DNA from: Ulota crispa
Lineage: Eukaryota > Streptophyta > Bryopsida > Orthotrichales > Orthotrichaceae
DNA: 64,000 bases
Assembly (NCBI GenBank): GCA_963920765.1
Contig: OY987246.1
Coordinates: 14,008,868 to 14,072,867 of the forward strand
Direction: 5' to 3'
Shown here: in pieces, positions 1 to 10,980 of the stretch
How positions within the stretch are numbered: the stretch's first letter is position 1
Layout: the number at the start of each line of letters is the position of its first letter
Notes under the pieces: generated by a model
The model's database searches: none
What the model saw: only the letters and a program-made list of their open reading frames with translations
Told to the model about the DNA's origin: nothing
Made by a program: the position numbers and the translations under genes

Positions 1-151
1 ACAATCATGAAAACGGCACGTAGATTTGGTAGAAGCAACAAACCTTTTGTTCGCTCAAATGAGAACCTCAAGAACAGGTGATCCTTCAGTACTAGAGAAA
101 CTAGTAGAATAATGAGATCACATACGAAATTGATTTAGCAAGGGCTCGTAC

Positions 152-1653
152 CCATGAGGAACTCCATTGAGAGATAATATACTCGCTTAGAATCATTGTC
201 TCGATAGAATTGCTGATTATCGTTCCAGCTTTCAAGAAGTCTATCCCTCACGCTGTTAGCCGTGGCCTGAGCATAGCCCTCTGTATCGTTAGTACTCTCA
301 CATATTCCAAGGAATGTAGCATCAAACCTTAAAGCCACCTCAGCCAAGAGCAGTGAAGATAGTGGGCTGTCTATGAAAGTCGTGGAAATTATGGAGTTTC
401 AGAAAACTCGGCTCAGGAACTAAGAAAAGTTGTTAGATATTCTTCTTTTGGCTCAAGTACTTCTATAGCACGGAATTGCTCCAATAAACTCATAGCGCCA
501 AAAACAAATCAAATATCAGAGCTAGAAGCATTCTGCGGTGCATGACACTTATAACCAACAACTCCCAATTTAAGTGGTTAGCCTAAAGCTTTGTTAAAAT
601 AAAAGTTATCAAAAAATCGAGTCCACCAAGATAAGCTTAAGCCCTAAGCTTCATCATGGTGGACTTGATTTTTTGATGACTTTTTTTTGACAAAGCCTTA
701 GGCTAACCGCTTAAATTGGGAGTTGTTGGTTATAAGTGTCATGCACTATACCATAAGTACTCTATCAGCATGAAAAAAGCTTCTCAAGGAACTGAGAGAA
801 TGACTTCGGTTGTTGCAACATGCTGCCCATCATTCATCCATATACAAAAAGGACATGATTTGCACTTCTTTCAAGTTCAAGAAATATCATGAAACTAGAC
901 AGTCAAGTCGAGTACCTTGTAAGCTTCAAAATCATCAAACTTGAAACGAGAGCGCGCAATGGTGTACTCGACATGATCGACGATGCTTTTTTGAATGCTT
1001 GGCACATCATTCTTCAGGTATTGATCCATGAGCCAAAGAAGGCGCCTTCGTCGTTGAGTTTCAGGATCGCCAATGCTCTGGCTGAGGTTGACATTCTTGC
1101 CGAGGTCAGACCACAACGCCGGATTCAGAACTCTCCGCAAGGCCCTTTCGACGTTCTTAAGGCGTTCAAAATGCACTATTGCATTACCTTCCTGATCTTG
1201 AACACAAAACTTGTAGAAGACATAGCCATCCTTCAGATCAACCGAGGCTTTAATCACTTCCAATTCAAGCACCTTGAACTTATCGGTTATAGAAGCTAAG
1301 ATGCCAGGCCAATTCGGGGCAACAATCTCAATCTCTGTCGTTTTTTTATCTGCAGAAGTGTCTATCAGAATTTTAACCGACTCTTCGGAGGCCTCCTCCG
1401 TCGCCTCTGCAGACGCTGATTTCGCATGAGTCAATGTCACCAAGTCTTGACCTAGTAAATGAAGATTTTTGAATTGCAATTTCGAAGCACAGAAGGGATT
1501 AACAAAATCATTTCCGGGAAGCCTTTGACTGAAGCTCGAGCGACATGCCAGCTGAGGAAAACACGAAATAGAGGCTTTGGAAGGCTTGGATATAGAAAAA
1601 TGAGGAAACAAAGGATTCAGACTCGTTCTCTGACTCAGCGCATAAGCCATCAT
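152..1653 (-). CDS. Alpha-glucan phosphorylase with N-terminal ACT domain, 5' part (exons 916..1653 and 152..266)
   Basis: Phosphorylases release glucose-1-phosphate from alpha-1,4-glucan ends; this form is probably plastidial. Exon 1 encodes 246 residues. Residues 1 to about 80 are Ser-rich and resemble a transit peptide. Residues about 106-178 look like an ACT fold, with the [14 protein letters not shown]-type start. From about residue 205 the reading is classic phosphorylase N-terminus ([26 protein letters not shown]). It splices in phase 0 (AAG|GTACTC, 915/914) into exon 2 (acceptor CAG at 267-269), which begins [10 protein letters not shown] and ends YLSMEFLM plus one base at a GT donor (151/150). 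The rest, including the PLP lysine, lies beyond the left edge. I chose the ATG at 1653 because a pyrimidine-rich tract ending in CAG lies just upstream, so the TTG further up is probably intronic. The ACT fusion is the odd point. The phosphorylase call is firm, the ACT call good. Confidence 0.88.
539..746. repeat. Foldback MITE in phosphorylase intron 1
   Basis: A 208-bp near-perfect palindrome: the left arm begins GTGCATGACACTTATAACC and the right arm ends with its reverse complement, around a short loop near 640. It lies wholly inside the intron (267..915). No ORF is present, so it is a non-autonomous foldback element. Confidence 0.85.
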
Positions 1654-2224
1654 CTCTGCAGCACAAAAGAGGTTCAATCCTTAAAATGTAAACATAAAAT
1701 AAGAGGCACCGAATCCCGAGTCGGTGAAACAGAGGATCCTGAGCAACAAAGGCAAAAAGCATTCTTAAGAAAGGAAGTGTTAACAAGCAACGTCACCATA
1801 GCAAAATTAATCGTAAATTGCGAACTAAAAAAATAGGTTTTAGTCAATACTTACCGGCTTTCCCAGGTCGCAAGAGTTATAGCAAACTGAGCTTGCGGTA
1901 GAGAGCTAAGCACATCAGAATGAATACGCAAATGCTGCAATGCCAAGAACAGACTGAGGTCAATTGCCAGAATTCAATAACCAGAGAACAAAGCAATTTC
2001 AAATCGATAATAGCTATTCCAAGCAAAACATATAAGCAAACGAAAGCTCTACACCAGACCTCAAATTTTCACAGAAACAAGAAGCAAATGCAGCAAATGT
2101 TGGAATCTAAACGCGGCAAAGCACAACAAATCGGTGGCGATTACTGAAAACCTCAAAGAATGCACGATGAAACGATTTCAGCAATGTGCATAGATATGAA
2201 TTCTAGAAACAATGACACTCACGC
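1654..2224 (-). promoter_or_regulatory. Probable 5' leader of the phosphorylase gene
   Basis: Non-coding DNA directly upstream of the chosen ATG. A pyrimidine-rich stretch ending in CAG two bases before the ATG (minus strand, about 1656) looks like the acceptor of a 5'UTR intron. The ORFs here are shadows. No TATA box can be assigned. Confidence 0.4.
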
Positions 2225-3095
2225 CATGGAACCTAAGGTAGTGATTCAGCCAGTGCGCAATACATATGGATTTAAATTTACCAGAAAGGCGTCGAGAATT
2301 TAAACCAAAAGGCTCATCACATCTGGTTAACAGCTATAATCATTCTAATGTAAAAAACGCAAACGTTGCAATACCGAACACAGAGGTTGAATGTCGGAAA
2401 TCAACAATAGAGCAACTTTGACTCGGAAAAAGCGAAATTCCGAGCAGGATGTATAAAAGCAAATGTACTGTAAGCTCTTGAGGCAGCTCTCACATCAAAA
2501 AGAACATTAGCAATTAGCAATGGCATTACGTAGAACCGTGCAAAACTAACCAGATAGGTGAAGATAGATAACAACCTCAACGATTGACACGATTCCAACA
2601 CATTGAATCAGTCGAAATTTCTAGAAAACATCGGAGCCTGAAGTGATAAGCAAGTGCGTTATACAAGTGAATCGAATTTTACCAGAAAGACATCTCACAT
2701 CAAAAAGAACATTAGCAATGGCATTACGTGAACTGTGCAAAACTAACCAAATAGGTGAAGATAATTAGCAACCTCAACGATTACACAGTGAAACGATTTG
2801 AATCAATCGAAATTCCTAGAAAACATTGGAACCTGAAGTGATAAGTATGTGCGTTATAAACGTGAATCGAAAATTACCAGAAAGACATCTCACATCAAAA
2901 AGAACATTAGCAATGGCATTACGTAGAACCGTGCAAAACTAACCAAATAAGTGAAGATAATCTCAACTATTACACAGTGAAACGCTTCCAGCACATTGAA
3001 TCAATCGAAATTTCTAGAAAACATTGGAATCTGAAGTGATAAGTTAAGCAAGTGCGTTGTACACGTGAATCGAATTTTACCAGAAAGACGTCTGT
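2225..3095. repeat. Tandem array of about 200-bp units
   Basis: Three clear copies of a unit of about 200 bp begin near 2489, 2694 and 2889 with CTCACATCAAAAAGAACATT. Each continues through ACCGTGCAAAACTAACCA, GTGAAGATA, CATTGGAA and ACCAGAAAGAC. Diverged partial copies occur at about 2225-2300 and the array ends at about 3090. It lies 0.8-1.4 kb upstream of the phosphorylase gene. No coding sense is seen. Confidence 0.8.
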
Positions 3096-3506
3096 AATCG
3101 AAACCGAAACGCTACATCATACCCGGTCAACTTCTGTAGCTACGGCAAGATGAAGTTTCGGAAGCGCGTTTTGACATGACAGCAAATAGTATCTAAATCT
3201 TACTTCAAGGGCCTCAGAATTCCAGCCATTGGACAATCGAATTGAGCAAGATGCTCGGAGAAAAGCGCAACCAATTGGCGGTGGAGAGGGAGTAAGGAAG
3301 TGCAAGCACGACGACCAGATGTCGAACTAAGAGCATCTCCACTGCAGCCCGTAAAGAGATCTAGCAGGCAATACAGTGGTGCTCAGCGGATTTTTTTTCG
3401 GCAATTTGTCGAAATCTAGCCAATAATACATCATCCCGCCATTTATAGAGTAATAGGCTGGCGTCATTGCAAATTTGGCGAAAATAGATTCGTCCTACAA
3501 AAATGT

Positions 3507-3850
3507 TTTGGTGGTGTTTGGTTATTGTTAACCTTTGTAAGAGCAACAATTGGATAAGATCACAGCCTCACTCCCTTTTTGCTCAAAAGCATGTATTATG
3601 AGTTTGGTTAAGGTCAAGTGTTTGCATAGGGTCAACGTTTTCTTTTCATCAATTTCCATTTTGACTATTTAGTTAGAAAGTCATTTGGTTAGTGTCCCAA
3701 AAACATGGGTGGAAATTAAAGCACCTCCAAAATTGCAATCCTTAGAACTAGGGTAAGTAACACAAATGGAGGGTTTGTTTATGATTAATGCTTGGATAAG
3801 GTCAACACTTTCTACAAGCCCAAAGTGGTGATGCTAACCAAGCACCATTG
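3507..3850. mobile_element. 344-bp MITE, copy 1 (TTGGTGYTTGGTTA termini)
   Basis: The ends read TGGTGTTTGGTTA and TAACCAAGCACCA in inverted orientation. The whole element is the inverted counterpart of 49716..50059, which is also 344 bp, sharing blocks such as CTTGACC/GGTCAAG and CCTCCAAAATTGCAA. There is no coding capacity. This copy has diverged ends and no clear target duplication. Confidence 0.8.
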
Positions 3851-4152
3851 TACTTGGATGAGAAATGTTCAGGCCCCTCAAAAGGTTCTCTTCACTCTCA
3901 ACTTGAGAGTGTTAAGAAATGGCCCTTGAAATTACTATTCGTTTTAAATTTAGTGAGTTTTATCTTTCTCTCCATTTCTTATGCACTTGATGATTGGTCA
4001 AATATTAACTTCTTATGGGACCAAACGATTATTTGTGGAACACACTTGAAGAGTAAGGGTGGGGGACAAGAATTTTGAGGGCTCTCCAAATGCAGATGGA
4101 AACACTTAGCAAGTCATGGATTGAGTGCAAGGGTGCGGATGCTAACTTATGC

Positions 4153-4374
4153 TAAGGTAGACACACCCAATCTAGAGCATGGTCCTAATGTGGTGCATAT
4201 GTACACCGGGAGTAAATTTCAGATCTAAAATCTAGGCAAGTCATAGATAGCTTATTTTCTGTGACACAAAAATAAGCTATCTATGAACTACCTAGATTTT
4301 AGATTTATAATCTACTCACCAATTACATATGCACCACTTTAGGACCATGCTCTAGATTGGGTGTGTCTACCTTA
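4153..4374. repeat. 222-bp foldback MITE
   Basis: The left end TAAGGTAGACACACCCAATC is repeated in reverse complement at the right end (to 4374), with pairing through TAGAGCATGGTCCTAA and AAGTCATAGATAGCTTATTTT to a central loop near 4262. It is non-coding. Confidence 0.85.
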
Positions 4375-5936
4375 CAGCCCACTTTATACTTGGGGCATGA
4401 TTGAGGACAGTGTTTAATTTTTGGTTTTTCCCTAGTAGAGCAACATACATCCCATCATGCCAACAAGTAAGGAAAATTTAGATAGAGTTGGACATAATCA
4501 ACAACGTGAGTACATTCAGCCAATAAATACACTAATGTTAGTAGCTTTCATCCAAAAGCTAGAAAATCTAGTGCAAACATGGGGAGAGATTTTGTGAATT
4601 CATCTATTTTTTTCAGGAAATTTTCTAGCCCTAAAACCGCCCCTCAAGTTTTGAGGCAAGATTTAGGCAAATTTTTGCCAAAAAATTATATGCCAATTGA
4701 GGGCTAGCCCAAAGTTTTTGGATTTCAACATGTTTAGACTAGCAACTGAATAAAATTATCTCAAATGTCAGTGGTTGAAATATCAATTTTGTCTATTGAA
4801 GAGTTCACACTCAAGGTTTTGTGAGGTACTTCAACTTGCCATGTCACCAACCAATAAGTCCATGTCAGCAAACAAGACAGCAATGAAAATTTGAGGATTG
4901 CTCAAAAGGTGGTTCCAAACTTGTCCTATAGAGGAACACTCTTGGACAGCACATCCAACAACTGGATGACGTGGAAAATGTCCTAGCGGATGAAACACCG
5001 CACCAAGTGCCAATTTTTGTGTTTCGTCTAGCCGCTAGACTAAATCAAGCCTAAGATTGGTTGGTTTTCCTAAATCCAATCCAAGGGCTTTATACTAGGG
5101 CCAAGTTGGAATCACAACTAATCCTAGGTGGCTTCGTAGGTGGCACTATACTAGCACCAACACTTTGGGCCCAATTGATGAAATCATCATAAGGTTTTCA
5201 AAGGCCCAAACTCCAAACTTGGGCTAGATTGAGCTTGCCCACTGGATCAAAATCATTGTTACCAATGGTTGGGAAGTGATGTGAGTCATACATCTTCACT
5301 AATTGCTGATCCATCATCACATGGCCACCCGACACATCAAGGGTGTTGTTGCCATTGCTTGCTTGCTTAGAGAATCCATGATTGTCACGGATCTCCACAT
5401 TGTGCTCTTACATATTGCACCAAAGTTGTGTTCTCCGTTGTTGTGGTGAGAGTTTTGTGTTAGGGAAAACACAAGGTTTGTTTTGCAAAAAGTTTGGTCA
5501 AGAAAAACAAATAGTAAATAATAAACAAAAAACTTATATCTCTCAACATACATAAATATACATTTCATAACATAACAACTCTCATACATGCATAATCATG
5601 ATTGATACTTCACAACTCACATACATATAATGAACACCTCCTTCCTACTTTTATAGTCATAATACATTTTTCCTTTTATCCTTTATTTCTCTTTTATTTT
5701 TTCTAATTCACGTATTTATTTATTTATTTGTGTTAAGTAAATTTAGCTAGTTTTCATTATGTGTACTGTGATACTACACAACATACATCCCTTCCAAACC
5801 TACACATCCTTTGTGATGTGCCAATGTTGTTTGGTTTTTTTAAATCTTTATTTTTGCTCTTGGCCTTTGTTTGAATTGCACTTCTTTTGTCATTACAATA
5901 ATATATAATTGTTCTAAAATGTTCAAATATGTAGAA
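4375..5936. other. AT-rich non-coding stretch
   Basis: No gene is recognised. Short ORFs at 4831-5013, 5198-5398 and 5317-5589 have no family features and lie in low-complexity or repeat-like sequence. Confidence 0.5.
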
Positions 5937-5940
5937 TTAA

Positions 5941-6161
5941 CCCCTAAAGGACTGAGCGTACCGTTGCAACCAATACAATACGGGAAATTTTTCTTGTATT
6001 TGGAATGGATTCACACCTCTATTACATTTGAGATCAATAAAGTTGGAAAATAGATCAAAGCAGTTCTAGTGAGCTACTTGAGATTCCATATTAAAACTTC
6101 TTACTGGTAGCAAATACCAATTATATGGCAACGTATAGTATGCCCTATGATCCTTTAAGGG
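5941..6161 (-). mobile_element. TTAA-flanked short MITE, copy 1 (221 bp)
   Basis: The left end is CCCCTAAAGGACTGAGCG preceded by TTAA (5937-5940); the right end is ATCCTTTAAGGG followed by TTAA (6162-6165). The interior is the reverse complement of the elements at 48906..49129 and 52674..52899. It is non-coding and piggyBac-like in its ends and target. Confidence 0.85.
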
Positions 6162-6165
6162 TTAA

Positions 6166-6996
6166 AGAAGTTTTGCTTCTTTTCAAAATCTTTAATCTTG
6201 GTTTTTAGATCTTTACGGGCATGGTGAGGGACTGAACTAAGGAGCTAGGACAAACCATGAGATCAAACCTCCACAACTCAGGTGACCACTCTCAAAATAA
6301 CCACCTCGCCCCAGTTATTTACCCTCCTCAGAATTCACTACTGGTTTTTAATACCTAGGCCATGTCTGTAAGTAGTTGAGAGGTTGAGGCTCCAGATTGT
6401 AAAACCTGCTGCAATTCTGTTAAAACTTCTTCATATTCTCCTGAAAGTTTGAAAACAAATATCTGAACTATCCAAGGGCAGAGCCGGTAAAAATTGCTTC
6501 ATCCACTGTGCGAGAGTAAATAACGAGTCAGAAAATGCCGAAATAGGCGGTATCAACAGAATCATTCTATCACAACGCAAAATGTGCCAATTGAATGAAA
6601 CAAATTGTAATATCGTTTCCAACAGGAAACTGGCCAAATGAATGTGCAACTGCAACGCCATAAGAGTAGTGGATATCCCACACTCAGTATTACAGGGACG
6701 CTGCAAGAGGCATCGTTGCTATGTTCTGATTGTACAAGATTCAAATTTAAGCGTACAGGTGACGCAAGGGTCTTCCACCTAGATTTGTGAACAAAGATCA
6801 CAGAACTGGACTCGTGATGCCGCAGTATTAAAACAATATTGTGATTTGCGATCAGAGGTGTACCCAAAACTAATTTTAAAGTTGTTGGAAATGAAACTGT
6901 GATCCCTTGATTGAGCTTGGCTGCTGAAGGTCCATCATTCCTCCAGAGTTGCTTGCGTAAGAACCCTCCTTTCAGAGTACGATGGAAAGACTGGAA
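6166..6996 (-). other. 3' flank of the LSD1-like gene
   Basis: Non-coding; the proximal part is presumably 3'UTR. ORFs at 6431-6706 and 6562-6867 overlap each other and show no family signature. Confidence 0.4.
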
Positions 6997-9442
6997 CTAC
7001 GGTAGAGAATCCTTCTTAGCAGCACGACCAGATTTGATAACGAAGACTAAAGAATCTCCCGCCGGACCAAGACCTTTTCGCCCAACCAACTTCACCCCAA
7101 ATTTAACACACAGGTGCTGTAACCTTTCATTATCATTTTCCAATCTACTCAAATCGACAGCCTGTTCACGAGTTATGGTAGTATACAAGAACAATTGCTC
7201 AGGAACAATGATTTCAGTTGTCTCTTCTACAGATACTTTGGCACTCTTCGCAGGGGAAATCATATGCACTCTCAAAATCGCCAGCGAGGAGAGGTCCAGC
7301 ACCTGCTGATTAAAAATGACAGCAAAGTTCCCAAACTTGAGATCAGGATTCTTGAAAAGGTCCGCCAAAATTGTTGAATATGTAAGCAAATCTCTTGGTT
7401 CAGTTCTTCCCGGTTTAGATGGGTCCAATCTGGCTAACGCGACTCTTGCCATATTAGATGCTTCACGGAAACCACTCAAAAGTGCTCCATGCATAGTTGC
7501 CGGATACTTGCGAATGGTCGCCTCGCCTGCAAAAAAGAGCCTATCATCGACAGGATCTGCCATTGTATCGTAGTCATCGCCTGATGCCCCAACTCCCACG
7601 TTTGAGTAGGAGCCAAAACAAAGACTATCACTCCCCCATCTTGTGCATACAGTTTGCACCGGATTTGGCACTTTTATCCCCTTCGGTTCAAAAATACCTG
7701 CACCAATTGCTTCAAAACTTTAGTAACATGGTAGTTATATGTTGCAGTGATCATGACCTGACTAAAGAACACCCCTGATCAAAAAGACCCTCCTACTGGA
7801 ATAGCACTTAACGGCACTTAACGTACCGCAAAACACTTCTACAAACTCCGAGTAACCTAAGCATAGTGAGTTTGAAAACGCAGTTACCTCTGAGGATGGT
7901 CATGACACGAGTCACAGAGTCGAGGGGGGCAGTGGACTCGAAAGCAATGGCAGCCTCTCCAGCCACTAAAGCCACTAACAGTGGCCCCCCAGCCACAGCG
8001 GCATAATTGTAAAACATGAAATACGCGCCACGGTTGTGGGGATCTTCCTCGAGATGCCCAAATGTGTCTATATTGGTATCCCAAAATACTCTTGGGAAGA
8101 GCATCACCACCTTGTTCAATAGACCAAAGCCTAACCTCTGAATGGCATCCAGCTTGTATTTAGGCAATGGTGGTTCGAAGGCAATCATGTTCCTCTTCAG
8201 CACCCCCAATGGCACAGTACACAACACCATCTCACCGTCAAAAGACTCATCTGCAGTGTCCACTCGCACCCCATCGTCTCCATATTGTATTCTCTTCACA
8301 GTCTTACCATACAGGATTGGCACATTCTCACACAGAGCGTCTACAAACTGAACATTTCCTCCCTTGAGGAAGCAATGGTCCCCTCCCATTTCAAAGATAT
8401 CATCCTGATCCCAATCAGAAAGTGAAAGACTAGTAAGCAATTGTGCATTGGCGTATTCGAGATTCGCAAAATGCCAATCGAAAAGCTGTCTCTCTGCGGG
8501 AATAGTGCCCATTCCAGAAGTGTGCCGTACAAACTCCAAGATGTTCCCTAGAGAGATCTGAAGTGAATTTTCCTGATTAGCCTCTCGCCATTTGCTACAA
8601 GTGTCCAACAACTGATTAAACTGGGCTTCCACCTTCTTATCAACTTCATCAACAGCAAGCTGACCATTGGGTTGATAAATTGGACACGAGTCCCTGATTT
8701 TCTGCATAGTCCAGTTCATTTGACGAGCCAAAACACCTATAGGATTCCCGTGCATTCCAGTCACAACACTACCCCCTAAATCAGCTGCAGCATGTAGGTT
8801 ATCCACCTTCATCGTCTTAGTATATACTCTACCTCCAGGCCGCTGCCTTCCTTCCAACACAATCACTTCGTGTCCAGAGGCCATCAGATGTCTAGCAGCA
8901 CCAAGACCTGCAAGTCCTGCTCCAACAATAACGACCTTCGCTTTCTTTCTTTCTGCTGGTAACCTAGCTTTGACAGCCAGGGAAACTCCAAAGTTTACGT
9001 AGCCATGGTTCAAGAGAAAGTTGTAAGCCGAAGCAACCAAAGTACTGTGCTGGGGTCGAATGTTCTTCATCACAGTCTCCGGCTCCAGCCAAACAGTCAC
9101 ATCATCCCTCCACTTCGCCAATATATGATTGCGAACAATGATATAATTCTCCTGCTCTTTCCCGCCCAATGTACTCACTACATTTGCTACAATTTCCTCC
9201 TCAGTAAGTGAGTCTCGGGGGAAACCCAAGGCAGCAGCAACAATGGCCTCCACTTCCATTCCTTTTTCCACACTGTCAAATTTTCTCTTAGGCGCTCTCC
9301 GAGTAGACAATCCCTCGATTCGTTCCTCAATTACTTTGTCCATAGCCGATTCATCGTACGTGGACACTTTGGAATGACGCCTAGATGGCCTCTTGTTCCT
9401 CCTCCCTGCCTCTGGCTCTTCCAACTCGATGTTCATTGTCAT
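6997..9442 (-). CDS. LSD1-like lysine-specific histone demethylase (exons 7888..9442, 6997..7697)
   Basis: A flavin amine oxidase of the plant LDL/FLD family, expected to remove methyl groups from histone H3 Lys4 in nuclear corepressor complexes. The two exons give 751 aa. Residues about 63-155 form a SWIRM domain ([33 protein letters not shown]). The FAD dinucleotide motif has G174, G176 and G179. The amine oxidase body includes [29 protein letters not shown], and K444 in [10 protein letters not shown], the position of the conserved catalytic lysine. Exon 2 carries CTRWG, SSGDDYD-type and [20 protein letters not shown]. The 190-bp intron (7698..7887) splices AGAG|GTAACT to CAG|GTATTT and restores LRGIFEPKG. 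There is no Tower insertion, as is normal for plant members. The start ATG at 9442 opens a basic, nuclear-type N-terminus. Which LDL/FLD subgroup it belongs to cannot be settled by eye. Confidence 0.95.
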
Positions 9443-10980
9443 TTTCTCAGATTCTACCTTTTTCTACGCACAGAGTTATTCAATCAAATTCTCTACGAAA
9501 ATTACATGAAAATTTCAAGACAGCAAAACAAAAAGTTCCTCAAATCCATCACGACAAAATTGACCTGCTACTGAAAAATAACGGACGTACGATCCCTACG
9601 GATTAACCAAGACTCCTCACCTCAATTTACTCGTTCCTAACTTCAAGACCTACTGTAACAGGAGGGATAATATAAACAACGATACTTACCTCCAATGCCG
9701 TACACAAAATGCATCCAGAGAATACTAAAAAAGGATAGAAAGCTGACCTCGGATATTTTAACCTCCACAGTTTGTATATGGAGCTCATTCGAAGGCTCCG
9801 TCATCTTGAAGTTCGTAAAACGCACTGCACAGGAAAGGATCCTACATGAAATAAGATGGCCATATCAGAAAGAAAGGTGTCCACAAGAATTTCTCTGCAA
9901 TTTTTGCATGGAATAGAAATCTACGGCATGCATCATCATGAGAACAAACGCTATGGACCACTTAGTATTGTAGAATCCCAAGAATGTCCTACGTGGACAA
10001 GAAAGGCCATGGTCACAGTCTTTAAAGTTCTTAAAAAGTTCCTAACAAGCTCGTCTCTAGTTATATGCCATAAGGTAGCCAATGGCTTAATGTGAATCAT
10101 TTCTGAAGTGACTCTTAGCCTAGCTTAGCACTTCCCCGATCACCAGGACAGCCTTCTAAACAATGTGGACGTCATAGCAGCACATATATATGAATCTTCA
10201 CAACGAATACACCAATCTCTCAGCATCAACTCGGGTGACGCAACATCTGAAGTAATATTCCAAGGTGCACTTTCATTGTTCCAAACCAAGAAACTCGCTC
10301 CGTAAGGCGAAGAAAAGAAAAGACACCATGTCCAAAACCACGGAACTCACCGCAGCTAGAATACACGTAAGCACTACCAGAATGCAAAATATGAACTCGA
10401 CGGGATGCACGAACTATTTGAAAAGAGCACTGTTCGGATGCTTTTGCACAAGCATAATCCAGGGGATATTTTTTTCTCTCAAAGAAATGCTAACCTAAGG
10501 CCAAGACATTTAAAATTTATAGGAATATTCAACGGAATCTATAATAAGAGCTGGTTAACAGTTTTCGAAATATCGAAACAAAAGACCACAAAATTTCAAA
10601 GCCAGCGACGAAACCCTATAAAAGCCAAAGCGATGGTAAGAGTCGACATACCTGAGCAATTAATCGCGCAGCCGCAATAGGCTGGACATACTCGCAGTAA
10701 AAACGCAGAAGTGCTCGCAAAATGTAACCGAGAATTGGTCTTCCGATTTCCTGGTGCGAGCTCGCAAGAACGGTGAATCAAACGGCCTCGTTCACGGGGG
10801 AAAAGGCAACACCGGCAAGCGAACAGGCAGGTGGAGAGGACGACAGTTTCTACGCAGAATCGGTTTTGTTGAATTCTGCCATGGAACTGTCCTTCTGTTG
10901 GAAAAGTTCTTTTTCTCATTCTTGCTGTGGTCCCCGACAAGGTTCGAATACTCAGGGGCGCCGTTCATACTAAGTCCCTA
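9443..10980 (-). promoter_or_regulatory. Leader and promoter region of the LSD1-like gene
   Basis: About 10600-10980 is clearly richer in GC and CpG than its surroundings and abuts AT-rich DNA at 10981, so it is a likely transcription start region. A donor-like GCTCAG|GTATGT (minus strand, about 10650) and acceptor-like CGTAG just before the ATG suggest a 5'UTR intron of about 1.2 kb. The ORF at 10596-10940 has no recognisable domain. Confidence 0.5.

Noticed and set aside
5198-5398. Possible gag-like or transposon ORF
   Set aside because: No zinc knuckle, protease or integrase motif and no LTRs nearby.
10596-10940. 114-codon minus ORF as a separate gene upstream of the LSD1-like gene
   Set aside because: Cys/Arg-rich composition typical of a GC-rich leader; no domain, and it spans a likely 5'UTR donor.
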